The notes beneath the pieces were generated by a model. That model worked only from the letters and a program-made list of their open reading frames with translations, made no database searches and was not told where the DNA came from. Below, in pieces: positions 7,543 to 15,994 of a DNA stretch of 64,000 nucleotides. This DNA is from DATLMR01 sp035634255 (lineage in GTDB: Bacteria > Acidobacteriota > Blastocatellia > UBA7656). The DNA lies in contig DASQDI010000160.1 in the NCBI GenBank assembly GCA_035634255.1, positions 62,001 to 126,000 of the forward strand. The letters are read 5' to 3'. Within the stretch, counting starts at the first letter, position 1. Each line of letters opens with the position of its first letter. Both the position numbers and the translations under genes were made by a program.

Positions 7543-9726
7543 TTATTCATTGTCCGATCTCCTTTTATATGAAAACTGACCATCATCTCTAATCTCCTTC
7601 GCCCGCGGGAAGAGCGGGTGCTTTCTTGAATCGATCTTTTCGACGTTCGCGCCCGGAGCGACATCGCCCCAGACCATCACCGATTCGCCGGCGGAGCGCT
7701 GGTCGAACGTGCCGGACGTGAGCAGGCTCTGGTCCAGAAGGTTCCCCGCCCAGGTCGGCTCGATGGCCGAGGGGTTTGTGATGCCGCGCTCCGAGGTCAT
7801 GAAGAGCCAGCCGTCGGTCATCATGCGCCCGTCGGTCATCATGCGCCCGTCCACCATCATGCGCCCGTCGGTCATCATGCGCCCGTCCACCATCATGCGG
7901 CCGTCCACGAACATGCGGCCGTCGGTGATCAGGTAGCCGTGCAGCAGGTTGATCACGGGGGTCACCCTCCAGCCATCCGTCTTCAGGACCGACAGCCTGA
8001 GGCTCGAGTCGTAAGAGTAAGCCAGGCCGTGTGAGTAAAAGACCCGGTTGCCCCAGCGTATTACCTCGCCCGCGATGTTGCTGGTCAGCTCTCCCGTCGC
8101 CTGATCGCGCGACGAGTAGAGCAGCTGGCCGAGCGCCCTGCTGTCATCCCTGAGCAGCCGCGACCCGGTGCCGAGCCTGTCCGCGTCCGGCCTGAAGGCC
8201 ATCGCGAGGCGGACCGCCGCGTCCGCGTTCAGATTCCCCGCGCCCTGAGTCAGCAGGTTCACGAGGGGGTTCGCGCTCTCAAGCGAGGGGAGCGGCTGGG
8301 CCGTGAACTGCAATATGGACTTGACCATCGCGGGCGTGAGCGCCGGATTCGCGTGCAGCATCAGGGCGACCGTGCCCGCCACGGCGGGGGCGGCTATCGA
8401 CGTGCCGCTCAGCCACATGTAAATGTCTCTGCCCTGGCTGGAGTAGACGGTAAGCCCGTTGGTGTCGGTCAGGTAGTTGTTGTTGCTCGCTATGGAGCGG
8501 ATCATCGTGCCGGGCGCTACCAGGTCGGGCTTCATCCCGAAGTCGATCAGGCTCGGGCCGCGGGAGCTGTAGCTGGCCACCGTATCGTCGGAGCGGGCGG
8601 CGGAGCCCTGAGTGTTCACCGCGCCGACCGTGATAACGTAGGGGCTGTTGGCCGGGGCGAGTATGCCCCCGTAGACCGTGTTGCCTTCGGGGTTCTTGCC
8701 GAAGTTCCCCGAGGCGACCACGCAGACTATCCCGGAGTGTACCGCGCGCGCGACGGCCTGGCAGAGCGGGTCGGTCCTGTACGACTGCGTGACCGCCGCC
8801 CCTATCGAGAAGTTCGCCACGCGGATGTTGTAGCGGTGGCGGTTTTGGATCATCCAGTCAATCGCGGCAATCGTGTCGCTGACGAACCCCGTGCCGTCCC
8901 TCCCGATGACCCGCAGGTCCACGAGGTTCGCGTTGAAGGCCATCCCGGAGTAGAGGTTGCCCACCTGACTGCGGGCCTGAAGCGATTCGCGGCCGGAGCC
9001 GGCGGCGACCCCCGCCACGTGCGTCCCGTGGCCGTATGGGTCGTAGCCGTGCCTCAGGTCCGTCTCTGAGAGCGTCTCGTTCGAGACGAAGTTCCGGCGC
9101 TCGAGCACGCGCGCGGCCGAAGGGTCGTTGAGCACGCGCAGGTCTTCGTGCTGCGAGTCGTAGTCGTAAAGGCCCGAATCGAGTATGGCTATGGAAATGT
9201 CGCCGCCGTTCGGCCCCTGCGGCATGCTCCTGACGTAATCGGAGATGACCCTCTCCCCCTTGTTCCGGTCGATCCCGCTGTTGCCGATTACGTTGGTGGC
9301 GCCCGTCGTCGCGCGCAGAAGGTCCTGGTCGTACCGGGTCTGGAGAATTGAGGTGTGTCGGTCGAGCGATACGTAGACCGTATCCTCCCGCGATGCGAGG
9401 GCCGACAGCTCGTCGGGCGATACCTCCGCGACGTAGCCCCCCACGAGAGGTAGCCTCCCGGTGATGTTCCCGCCGCCCGCCTCCAGCGAATCGGCGAGGG
9501 TGTTTTCGGCCGCCCTCGTCTGGATGATGACTCGCAGTTTGCCTTCCGAATTAGTCGTCGACGGATCGATGAAAGACTCCAGCTCAGGTGCAAGCTTGCT
9601 GACCGGGGACGAGTCGTTGGCCTGGGGGTGACCCGCGCCGGTCGCCAGCGCCGGTGAAGTCAGGCTGACAGCAATGACCAGAGCGAGCGTTAAACTGATC
9701 AGAGACATCAGACCCTTGGATCGCAT
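7543..9726 (-). CDS. Secreted subtilisin-like serine protease (S8) with hexapeptide repeat tail
   Basis: 727 residues from ATG at 9726, which has AGGAG nine bases upstream; another ATG 24 bases earlier lacks such a site. A signal peptide ending near SPALAT is clear, then an inhibitor-like propeptide (about 50-130). The catalytic triad is intact: AILDSG (Asp), GHGTHVAG (His) and SGTSIAAP (Ser). After the protease domain lies a low-complexity stretch of about 37 residues built from RMMVDG/RMMTDG hexapeptides, encoded by an 18-bp tandem repeat, and then a short C-terminal region with DVAPGANVEK. Probably exported and self-processed. The role of the repeat is unknown. Confidence 0.88.
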   Translation of the reverse strand: MRSKGLMSLISLTLALVIAVSLTSPALATGAGHPQANDSSPVSKLAPELESFIDPSTTNSEGKLRVIIQTRAAENTLADSLEAGGGNITGRLPLVGGYVAEVSPDELSALASREDTVYVSLDRHTSILQTRYDQDLLRATTGATNVIGNSGIDRNKGERVISDYVRSMPQGPNGGDISIAILDSGLYDYDSQHEDLRVLNDPSAARVLERRNFVSNETLSETDLRHGYDPYGHGTHVAGVAAGSGRESLQARSQVGNLYSGMAFNANLVDLRVIGRDGTGFVSDTIAAIDWMIQNRHRYNIRVANFSIGAAVTQSYRTDPLCQAVARAVHSGIVCVVASGNFGKNPEGNTVYGGILAPANSPYVITVGAVNTQGSAARSDDTVASYSSRGPSLIDFGMKPDLVAPGTMIRSIASNNNYLTDTNGLTVYSSQGRDIYMWLSGTSIAAPAVAGTVALMLHANPALTPAMVKSILQFTAQPLPSLESANPLVNLLTQGAGNLNADAAVRLAMAFRPDADRLGTGSRLLRDDSRALGQLLYSSRDQATGELTSNIAGEVIRWGNRVFYSHGLAYSYDSSLRLSVLKTDGWRVTPVINLLHGYLITDGRMFVDGRMMVDGRMMTDGRMMVDGRMMTDGRMMTDGWLFMTSERGITNPSAIEPTWAGNLLDQSLLTSGTFDQRSAGESVMVWGDVAPGANVEKIDSRKHPLFPRAKEIRDDGQFSYKRRSDNE
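7811..7918. repeat. 18-bp tandem repeat, six full copies, inside the subtilase gene
   Basis: Six consecutive 18-base units, starting at 7811, 7829, 7847, 7865, 7883 and 7901, are nearly identical on the plus strand (ccgtcggtcatcatgcgc or ccgtccaccatcatgcgc), with a partial seventh unit after 7918. Being a multiple of three, the array stays in frame and gives the RMM(V/T)DG hexapeptides. Copy number may vary between strains. Confidence 0.95.
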
Positions 9727-10030
9727 TAACTTTCTCCTGCTAAGATTCATAAGTTTTTTAAGGGAGCCAGCAGAATCATTCGTACCGGGTAGGGATATAC
9801 AACCTAAGTGCCATATGAGAAGGGAATCGGGCGGGAGGGCTAAGTGAAGGAATTTAAAAGTGGTAATAAGCTTACGCCCGCGAGTGCTCGCGAGGGTCCG
9901 GTCAGCGGTTCGGTCAGCCTGATTTGTTCTATTCAGTCATTAGGTCAATTTGACAGGGCCACAAGCGGGAGAAGGAGTGCTGGCCGGTCAGCACTCCTTA
10001 CTTCTTCAATGTCCCGGATCGGTGTTTGGG
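9727..10030. other. Intergenic region between permease and subtilase genes
   Basis: This 304-base stretch lies between the end of the permease gene and the start of the subtilase gene, both on the minus strand. It holds the hairpin at 9972-9999 listed separately. I see no convincing gene in it. Confidence 0.5.
9972..9999 (-). terminator. Hairpin after the permease gene, probable terminator
   Basis: A perfect 11-bp inverted repeat, aaggagtgctg and cagcactcctt, with a 6-base loop. It lies 31 bases past the stop of the minus-strand permease gene. The minus-strand side lacks a strong T run, so it may be an RNA-stabilising hairpin or need a factor. Confidence 0.55.
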
Positions 10031-11254
10031 TTACTCGTACCTCAGAGCGTCGATGGGGTCGAGCGCGGCGGCCTTCCGCGCGGGGTAGTAGCCGAAGGTC
10101 ACTCCCACGAGCACCGAGAAGATGACTGAGATCAGGATCGACGCGGGCGAAAGCAGGGTGGGCCACTTGAGGAACACCCCGATCCCGATTGATGTCGCGG
10201 CCCCGAGCATGACGCCGATGATTCCCCCGACAATCGAGATCGTCACCGACTCGATAAGGAACTGGCGGCGGATCACTCCGCTCCGCGCGCCGATTGCCAT
10301 GCGGATGCCTATCTCCCGCGTGCGCTCGGTCACCGACACGAGCATGATGTTCATGATCCCGATGCCGCCCACGAGGAGCGACACCCCCGCGATTGAAGCG
10401 AGCAGGGTGGTCATTATCTGGCTCGATGCGTTGGCCGTCTCCGCTATGTCGGTGAGGTTGCGAATGCTGAAATCGTCTTCCTCATTCGGGGCGAGGCGGT
10501 GGCGCTGGCGCAGGAGCTCGGCGATCTGGCGCTCGGCCGTGAACGTGGCGTCCGGGCTTACGGCCGACACCATCGCCATCGAAACGTGCGTGATCGAGAG
10601 CAGCTTCTTCTGCGCGGTCGTGTACGGGATGATGACCGTGTCGTCCTGGTCCTGCCCGAACTGGTTCTGGCCCTTCGGCGAGAGGACGCCGATGACCCTG
10701 AACGGGAGGTTGCGGATGCGGAGCGTCTGCCCGATGGGGTCCATCCCCGAGAAGAGGTTGTCGGCCACGGTCTTGCCGAGCACGGCTACGCGCGCGGAGG
10801 TCTTCACGTCCACTTCGGTGAAGAAATCGCCCGAGGCGACCTGCCACCCGCGGATCTCGGGGAACCTGTCGCTCACCCCGACGATGCCGCCCGACGCCGA
10901 CCAGTTCTGGTTGCCGAAAATCAACTGCCCGCCGGCCCGCACGCTCGGGCTCGCCGCCCTGACCGACGGTATCTCGTTCCCTATCGCCTCCACGTCCTCG
11001 ACCGAAAGCGTCGCGCCCGAGCCTGAGCCCCCGCGCATCCCCCCCGAGTTCGACGAGCCCGCCGAGACGTAGAGCATGTTGTTGCCGAGCTGAGAGATCT
11101 GCGCCTGAATCGAGGCGGACGCACCCTGGCCTATGCCCACCATCGCGATCACCGATCCCACGCCGATGATGATGCCCAGCATCGTGAGCATCGACCGCAT
11201 CTTGTTGCGCGCGAGCGCGCGCAGAGCGAGCTTGAATGTGCCCATCAGGTTCAT
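10031..11254 (-). CDS. MacB-type ABC transporter permease
   Basis: 407 residues: one N-terminal membrane span (LTMLGIIIGVGSVIAMVGIG), a large periplasmic MacB_PCD-type domain (about 45-260) and a C-terminal FtsX-type core with three spans, including GIMNIMLVSVTERTREIGIRM, a well-conserved coupling segment. It ends with DALRYE, common in this family. The start ATG overlaps the stop of the ATPase gene (ATGA), and the adaptor gene lies just upstream, so the three form a MacA-MacB-like tripartite exporter split into separate ATPase and permease. By position it belongs to the ECF-sigma regulon described here. Likely exports peptides, lipids or envelope-damaging compounds. Confidence 0.9.
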   Translation of the reverse strand: MNLMGTFKLALRALARNKMRSMLTMLGIIIGVGSVIAMVGIGQGASASIQAQISQLGNNMLYVSAGSSNSGGMRGGSGSGATLSVEDVEAIGNEIPSVRAASPSVRAGGQLIFGNQNWSASGGIVGVSDRFPEIRGWQVASGDFFTEVDVKTSARVAVLGKTVADNLFSGMDPIGQTLRIRNLPFRVIGVLSPKGQNQFGQDQDDTVIIPYTTAQKKLLSITHVSMAMVSAVSPDATFTAERQIAELLRQRHRLAPNEEDDFSIRNLTDIAETANASSQIMTTLLASIAGVSLLVGGIGIMNIMLVSVTERTREIGIRMAIGARSGVIRRQFLIESVTISIVGGIIGVMLGAATSIGIGVFLKWPTLLSPASILISVIFSVLVGVTFGYYPARKAAALDPIDALRYE

Positions 11255-12111
11255 AGTTCGTCGTCCTCCTCTTCGCCCGGAGGCGGCAGGTTCGCCAGCT
11301 CTTCCCGCGCCGACCTGGGGTGCTCCACGTCGTAATCGCGTTTGATGCGCCCGTCTTTGAAGACGATAACGCGGCTCGCGTACTGCGCGATGTCAGGCTC
11401 GTGCGTCACCAGGGCCACGGTTATCCCCCGCTCGCGATTGAGCCTCTGAAATATATCCATGACCTCGACCGATGTCCGGCTGTCGAGGTTGCCCGTCGGC
11501 TCGTCCGCGAGGATTATCGCGGGGTTATTCACCAGGGAGCGCGCGATGGCGACCCTCTGCTGCTGCCCGCCCGAGAGCTGATTGGGCATGTTGTGCATGC
11601 GCCCCGACAGGCCGACCAGCTCAAGCGCTTCCTTCGCCCGCCGGGTGCGCTCGGAGGGTTTGACCCCGAGGTAGAGCATCGGGAGCTCGACGTTTTCAAT
11701 CGCCGACGTTCGCGCGAGCAGGTTGAAGCTCTGAAACACGAAGCCGATCTTGCGGTTGCGAACGTCGGCCAGCTCGTCCTTCGACATCTTCGAAACGTCC
11801 TGCCCTTCGAGGTAGTAGTGGCCCCGCGTCGGGCGGTCGAGGCACCCGAGTATGTTCATGGTCGTGGACTTGCCCGAGCCCGACGTGCCCATGATCGCGA
11901 TGAACTCGCCCGGATCGATCTGGAGCGACACCCCGCGGAGGGCGTTTATCTCCACGTCTCCCATCTGGTACGTCTTGTGAACGTGATCGAGGGCGATCAG
12001 GGCGTCGGCCGCGATCCTCTCGCGCAGGTGGTCCGACATGCTGACCAGGTTGTCCGGACGCCCCGCGGGCTCGATTACGTTGTTCCGCTTGATCTCAGAT
12101 ACGGCACGCAT
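11251..12111 (-). CDS. ABC transporter ATP-binding protein, MacB/LolD type
   Basis: 286 residues. The start is set at ATG 12111 because AAGGAG lies nine bases upstream; a TTG sits too close to that site. All ATPase motifs are present: Walker A GTSGSGKST, Q-loop FVFQSFNL, signature LSGGQQQRVAIAR, Walker B IILADEPTGNLDS and the H-loop VTHEPD. There is a 30-residue N-terminal extension before the fold begins at LIALDHVHKTYQMG and a short acidic C-terminal tail. It pairs with the downstream permease, with which it shares overlapping stop and start codons. Confidence 0.92.
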   Translation of the reverse strand: MRAVSEIKRNNVIEPAGRPDNLVSMSDHLRERIAADALIALDHVHKTYQMGDVEINALRGVSLQIDPGEFIAIMGTSGSGKSTTMNILGCLDRPTRGHYYLEGQDVSKMSKDELADVRNRKIGFVFQSFNLLARTSAIENVELPMLYLGVKPSERTRRAKEALELVGLSGRMHNMPNQLSGGQQQRVAIARSLVNNPAIILADEPTGNLDSRTSVEVMDIFQRLNRERGITVALVTHEPDIAQYASRVIVFKDGRIKRDYDVEHPRSAREELANLPPPGEEEDDEL

Positions 12112-12141
12112 ATTAATCAACTCCTTGCGCTGGCCTTCCGG

Positions 12142-13605
12142 TTATCGCCCCCGGCCGCTGCCGCCTCTGCCGCCCGGTTGCCGTCCGAAGGGCGAGCCAG
12201 CCTGCTGCGGCTGATTAGAGCTGTCGCTCTGGTTCTGGCCGGTCACTATCGTGTCGCCTTCCTCAAGGTTGCTGCCGACGACCTCCGTCACGCGGCCGTT
12301 GGTCAGGCCCGTCCGGACGAACCGGGGCTCGATCTTCTTCTCTCCGGTGAGCACCCACACGGTCTGTCCCTGCGGCCTCGCGCCGCCTTCGGTTGCCTGT
12401 GCGCCCTGCTCGCCCCGTGAGCCACCTCTTTCGCTCTCGCGCTGCTGGCGTCGGGCCTGCATCTGCGCGCGCAGCTCTTCCTGCTCTTTCTCAGAGAGCG
12501 TCGGCTTGAACCTCAGGGCCGAGTTGGGGACGGTCAAAACGTTTTCGCGCTGGGCGACCGGGAACGTGATGTTCGCGGTCATGCCGGGCTTCAGCTTCGC
12601 CTCAGGGTTCGAGACCTCGACGACCGCCGTGTAGGTTACGACGTTCTGAAGGTTCTGCGATTCGAGCCTCACCTGGGAGACTTGGCCGCCGAACGTCTCG
12701 CCGGGGAATGCATCCACCGTGAAGTTCGCCTTGATCCCCTCGCGGACCTGGCCCACGTCCGCCTCGTCGATTGAAGCGAGCACCTGCATCTTCGTCAGGT
12801 CGTTGGCTATGGTGAAAAGCGTCGGGGCCTGAAGGCTCGCCGCGACGGTCTGCCCCACGTCCACCGAGCGCGATACGACCACGCCGTCGATGGGGGAGGT
12901 GATGACCGTGTTGTTGATGTTCACCTGAGCCTGCGAAAGCTGCGCCTGGGCCTGCGCGAGCTGCGCTTTAGCCTGTTCGAGCCGCGCGCGCGAGGTCTGG
13001 CGCGCGGCCTCGGCCTGCGCCACCTGGGCGCTGGCCTGCGCGACGCGGCCCGCCGCGACGTTCGCCTGCGCCTGCGCCGACTCGATCTCGCGGCCCGCCA
13101 TCACGCTCCGGAGCTCGTTGTAACGGGTGACTAGCGCCGCGGCGTCTTCGCCCTGCACGCGGGCCACTTCAAGGTTGGCCTTCGCCGCCTGGACGTTCGC
13201 GTTCTGGTTGTTGATCTCGCTCGTGGCGGCCTGCACGGCCGCCTCGGCGTTGATCACGCTCGCCCGCGCGTTCTCCGCCTGCGCCTGCGCGGTCGAAGGG
13301 TCGAGCCGCGCGATCACCTGCCCCCGCTTCACCTCTGAGTTGAAATCGGCCCCGAGCCACGCTATGGTCCCGGACGCCTGCGAGCCGACCTGAACCGTCG
13401 TCACGGCCTGCACGGTCCCGGTCGCGGAGACCGTGACCTCGACGGAGCCGCGCTCGACCTTCGCCGTCAGAAAATCGCTCGCGTCGGCCTTCCTCTCCCA
13501 GAAGACGACCCCGGAAATGACCGCCGCCGACAGCAAGGCCAGAGTAATCAAAAGCCCGCGCCTCTTCCTGACGGTGAGAATGTAGCTGTTCATTTTCTCT
13601 TTCAT
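12142..13605 (-). CDS. MacA/HlyD-type periplasmic adaptor subunit of efflux exporter
   Basis: 487 residues from ATG at 13605 with GGAG ten bases upstream. A signal anchor (GLLITLALLSAAVISGVVFW) is followed by a lipoyl half-motif, a long Ala/Gln-rich coiled-coil hairpin (about 90-230), the second lipoyl half (TSPIDGVVVSRSVDVGQTV) and beta-barrel domains. The C-terminus is an unusual low-complexity tail rich in Gly, Arg, Gln and Ser (about 385-415 and 455-487). This is the membrane-fusion partner of the ABC ATPase and permease downstream. An ECF-type promoter lies 74 bases before the start. Confidence 0.92.
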   Translation of the reverse strand: MKEKMNSYILTVRKRRGLLITLALLSAAVISGVVFWERKADASDFLTAKVERGSVEVTVSATGTVQAVTTVQVGSQASGTIAWLGADFNSEVKRGQVIARLDPSTAQAQAENARASVINAEAAVQAATSEINNQNANVQAAKANLEVARVQGEDAAALVTRYNELRSVMAGREIESAQAQANVAAGRVAQASAQVAQAEAARQTSRARLEQAKAQLAQAQAQLSQAQVNINNTVITSPIDGVVVSRSVDVGQTVAASLQAPTLFTIANDLTKMQVLASIDEADVGQVREGIKANFTVDAFPGETFGGQVSQVRLESQNLQNVVTYTAVVEVSNPEAKLKPGMTANITFPVAQRENVLTVPNSALRFKPTLSEKEQEELRAQMQARRQQRESERGGSRGEQGAQATEGGARPQGQTVWVLTGEKKIEPRFVRTGLTNGRVTEVVGSNLEEGDTIVTGQNQSDSSNQPQQAGSPFGRQPGGRGGSGRGR

Positions 13606-13678
13606 CCTTAGAATCTCCACCACTCTGTTCTTTAACCCCGCTCGTGCCCGCGAGCGCCTCTTAAAATGGCCTCATGTG

Positions 13679-13708
13679 TATAGACACCTCCCCGAGGCGT
13701 TCGGTTAC
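13679..13708 (-). promoter_or_regulatory. ECF-type promoter P1, upstream of the efflux adaptor operon
   Basis: Read on the minus strand: -35 GTAACC, a 15-base spacer, then GTGTCTATA. The same two elements at the same spacing occur at two other sites in this region (14547-14576 and 14623-14650). The -10 end lies 74 bases before the adaptor ATG. The GTAACC / GTCTA form is typical of ECF sigma factors. Confidence 0.8.
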
Positions 13709-13739
13709 ATCGATGGATTTATATATATTTGAGCCTCGA

Positions 13740-14492
13740 TCAGCCGATCCGGTGCGAGGGGTAGCCCACGTGGATGTGCGCCCCGGTGGCCGCTCCGGGC
13801 ACCGCCGAGCGGAAGGCTATGAAGGGTATGCCGTTGCTGCGGAGGTAGGCTATGAGCGCCCTCCCCTCCGCGCTGTCGGGGTGAACGGCGACGTCGAGGG
13901 AGTTGCTGTGATTGAATCCCATGCGGTTGTGCGTCGCGGTCTGGCCGTAGGCGCTGACGGGCAGCGCGCGCCCGAACCGGGAGGCGAAGAAGCTCTGCAC
14001 CTGTGACGCGCGGCTCAAAGACCAGCCGCCCGAGCCCCCGTAGCGCAGGATGGCGGACGTGGCCGAGTAGCCCCCGCGCGGCGCGGAGGGGGTCAGCTTA
14101 GGCATCTCCTGTTCGGCTTTGGCTTCCGCGATCAACTGGTCCGACTCGGTGAGCTGCTTGCGCGACTGGTCCAGCCGGGCCTGCGCCTCTTTCAGCGCCA
14201 GCTCGCTCGCCTCCACGTCCCGCTTCGATACGATGCCCTGCGCGAAAAGCTCTTTGCGCTTTTCGAGGGTCTCGCTGGCGCTCTTCAGAGCCGCCTCGTA
14301 CATCGGGATCAGGGCCTCGACGCTGGCCTTATATTGATTGATGGCCGAGACGAGGTCGGAAGTCGCCTTCGTGAGCTTGTCGGCGGGCTTAGCCTTCTGC
14401 GGGCGGGAATCCCTGCCGAGCGCGCCGACGGGCATGCACGCAATCAAGACGGTTATCGCTATGACAGTGAAATATCCGAGTCTGATTTTCAT
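13740..14492 (-). CDS. Exported protein: TolC/HlyD-like coiled-coil hairpin joined to an M15-like metallopeptidase domain
   Basis: 250 residues from ATG at 14492. A signal peptide covers about 1-27. Residues about 40-125 form a helical hairpin with KELFAQGIVSKRDVEASELA, closely resembling the periplasmic hairpins of HlyD-type adaptors and TolC. The C-terminal 110 residues contain NHSNSLDVAVHP and end with GAHIHVG, an arrangement of His, Asp and HxH that recalls M15/DD-peptidase-like zinc enzymes; this match is by eye and uncertain. It has its own ECF-type promoter 55 bases upstream, so it is predicted to be made with the exporter under envelope stress. A cell-wall remodelling factor that helps the exporter cross the peptidoglycan is one idea. 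Confidence 0.6.
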   Translation of the reverse strand: MKIRLGYFTVIAITVLIACMPVGALGRDSRPQKAKPADKLTKATSDLVSAINQYKASVEALIPMYEAALKSASETLEKRKELFAQGIVSKRDVEASELALKEAQARLDQSRKQLTESDQLIAEAKAEQEMPKLTPSAPRGGYSATSAILRYGGSGGWSLSRASQVQSFFASRFGRALPVSAYGQTATHNRMGFNHSNSLDVAVHPDSAEGRALIAYLRSNGIPFIAFRSAVPGAATGAHIHVGYPSHRIG

Positions 14493-14546
14493 CCCCTCCA
14501 CCCTGTTGCTCGCCCCCTGAGTTTTCATAAATATCGCCAATACATT

Positions 14547-14576
14547 TATAGACACCGGGCCGGGCGGATCGGTTAC
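14547..14576 (-). promoter_or_regulatory. ECF-type promoter P2, upstream of the coiled-coil/peptidase-like gene
   Basis: On the minus strand: GTAACC, 15 bases, GTGTCTATA. Same elements and spacing as P1 and P3. The -10 end lies 55 bases from the ATG at 14492. P2 is divergent from P3, and their -35 boxes are 46 bases apart. Confidence 0.8.
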
Positions 14577-14622
14577 AATCGCTCCGAAAAAAATCGGCCG
14601 GCCGGACGGAGCGTCGGCGGGT

Positions 14623-14650
14623 GTAACCGTTCCCGAGCGCGCGGTGTCTA
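14623..14650 (+). promoter_or_regulatory. ECF-type promoter P3, upstream of the first Spy-like gene
   Basis: On the plus strand: GTAACC at 14623-14628, a 15-base spacer, then GTGTCTA at 14644-14650. Third copy of the motif. It drives the Spy-like gene starting 77 bases downstream and possibly reads on into the sigma factor operon. Confidence 0.8.
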
Positions 14651-14726
14651 ACCAGTAGAGGCTGTTGGAGCCTTCGAAAGGAATCTAGTTAAATTGATCG
14701 ACAAAAGGGTAGAACGAGGTAAATCA

Positions 14727-15239
14727 ATGAGAAAGCTTAATAAGTTTCAGGCAATGGCGCTGGCCTTCATCATGGCCATCGCGGTTGCGGTTCCGGCGGC
14801 GCTGGCTCAGACCGAAGGTGAAGGCTCTAAGGAAAGACGCGGCGGCAAGTGGGGACATCGCGGCGGGCGCGGCGGCGACCGCCTGATGGGTCGCGGCTTC
14901 GGCCAGCTTGATCTGACCGACGCGCAGAAGGCTCAGATGAAGCAGATTCGCGAGACGCAGCACCAGAGCCTCCAGCCTTTGCGGGAGGAGTTGCGCGCCA
15001 AGAGGCAGGAGCTTCGCGCGGCCAGCCAGAACGGCACGTTCGACGAGGCGCTGGTCCGGCAGAAGCTCATCGAGATCGCTCCGATTGAGGCGAAGCTCAT
15101 GGCCGAGCGGTTCCGTGCTCACCAGGAGATGCTTTCGGTCCTGACGCCTGAGCAGAGATCGAAGCTTGACCAGATGCGCGAGCAGTTCAAGTCCCGAAGG
15201 GGCGAGCGCGGCTCTCGCAATCGTCAGACATCTCTGTAA
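14727..15239 (+). CDS. Spy/CpxP-family periplasmic stress protein
   Basis: 170 residues from ATG at 14727, with GAGGT seven bases upstream. A signal peptide ends near AALAQ. The mature part starts with a Gly/Arg-rich stretch (about 28-60), then helical hairpins with the two LTxxQ-type motifs of the family: LDLTDAQKAQMKQIRE and LTPEQRSKLDQMRE. Spy and CpxP are periplasmic chaperones or stress sensors made on envelope damage. It is preceded by ECF-type promoter P3 and followed by the sigma/anti-sigma genes, so it is probably a member of that regulon. Confidence 0.85.
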   Translation: MRKLNKFQAMALAFIMAIAVAVPAALAQTEGEGSKERRGGKWGHRGGRGGDRLMGRGFGQLDLTDAQKAQMKQIRETQHQSLQPLREELRAKRQELRAASQNGTFDEALVRQKLIEIAPIEAKLMAERFRAHQEMLSVLTPEQRSKLDQMREQFKSRRGERGSRNRQTSL

Positions 15240-15254
15240 GAATGATTCGGAAGC

Positions 15255-15337
15255 GACGAGTGACCAGCGATGAGTGATGAGAACCTAATACCCGAATCTC
15301 GGTTGCTTAAGTTCTTCCTTGTAACTGGTCACTCGTC
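15255..15337. repeat. Intergenic palindromic repeat, copy A
   Basis: A perfect 13-bp inverted repeat, gacgagtgaccag at 15255-15267 and ctggtcactcgtc at 15325-15337, with 57 bases between. It sits just after the Spy-like gene and ends about 20 bases before the sigma factor ribosome site. Two related GTCA/TGAC-rich palindromes occur at 34818-34949 and 41811-41920. Confidence 0.75.
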
Positions 15338-15366
15338 ACTAATCATGCATTCGGTTAGGAGCTGCT

Positions 15367-15978
15367 CTGGCGATAGGGATCGAAGAGGTATCAGACCTGG
15401 AACTGGCGCGCCTGTCGCGCGACGGGGACGAGCAGGCGTTCGAGGAGATCGTGCGCCGCTACAGCCCTCGGGTCTTCCAGGTCGCCGGGCGGTTCTTCCG
15501 CCAGAGGGCGCAGGTAGAGGAGGCGGCTCAGGAAGCCTTCCTGAGGGCCTACACCCAGTTATCCAGCTTCGAAGGCAAGGGCTCGTTCGAGGGGTGGCTC
15601 ACCAGGCTCACCACGAACCTCTGCCTCAACATGGTCAGGAGCGCGAAGCGGAGGCCGGAATCGACGGCGGCCGACCTGAGCGAGGACGAGTCGGACTGGC
15701 TGGAGAATCGCCTGGCCGACGTGTCGACCGCGCGCCACGAATCGAGCGAGCGCGGGCGCGCCGCGGCGGACCTCGCCGAGAAAGTGCTGAACGATATGTC
15801 GCCCGATGACCGGCTGGTACTGATGATGATCGACGGCGAAGAGAATTCGGTCAAAGAGGTGTCGGAGATGACCGGCTGGTCCGAATCGAAGGTGAAGACG
15901 CAGGCATTCCGCGCCCGACGCCGCATGCGGGAAGCCGTGGAGTCGCTCCTGGGCGGCAGGCGGAAGACCGAACCTTAA
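15367..15978 (+). CDS. ECF-type RNA polymerase sigma factor
   Basis: Homology begins near SDLELARLSRDGDEQAFEEI, followed by sigma-70 region 2 (FQVAGRFFRQRAQVEEAAQE, then AFLRAYTQLSSFEG with a WLTRLTTNLCLNMVR segment) and region 4 (MSPDDRLVLMMIDGEENSVK with a helix-turn-helix at SEMTGWSESKVKTQAFRARR). About 203 residues. No ATG, GTG or TTG lies in frame between the stop near 15338 and GTG 15451, which would cut into region 2. AGGAG at 15357-15361 is five bases before a CTG at 15367, taken here as a provisional start. The next gene is an anti-sigma factor, 16 bases on. It most likely recognises promoters P1-P3. Confidence 0.8.
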   Translation: MAIGIEEVSDLELARLSRDGDEQAFEEIVRRYSPRVFQVAGRFFRQRAQVEEAAQEAFLRAYTQLSSFEGKGSFEGWLTRLTTNLCLNMVRSAKRRPESTAADLSEDESDWLENRLADVSTARHESSERGRAAADLAEKVLNDMSPDDRLVLMMIDGEENSVKEVSEMTGWSESKVKTQAFRARRRMREAVESLLGGRRKTEP

Positions 15979-15994
15979 GAAAGACGGATAGACC

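Noticed and set aside
7811..7918. Possible CRISPR array
   Set aside because: Units are contiguous 18-bp copies without spacers and are in frame in a protein gene.
15270..15809. Plus-strand open frame overlapping the sigma factor start, beginning at an ATG
   Set aside because: It runs out of frame with the sigma motifs and has no domain; the sigma frame carries the clear likeness.
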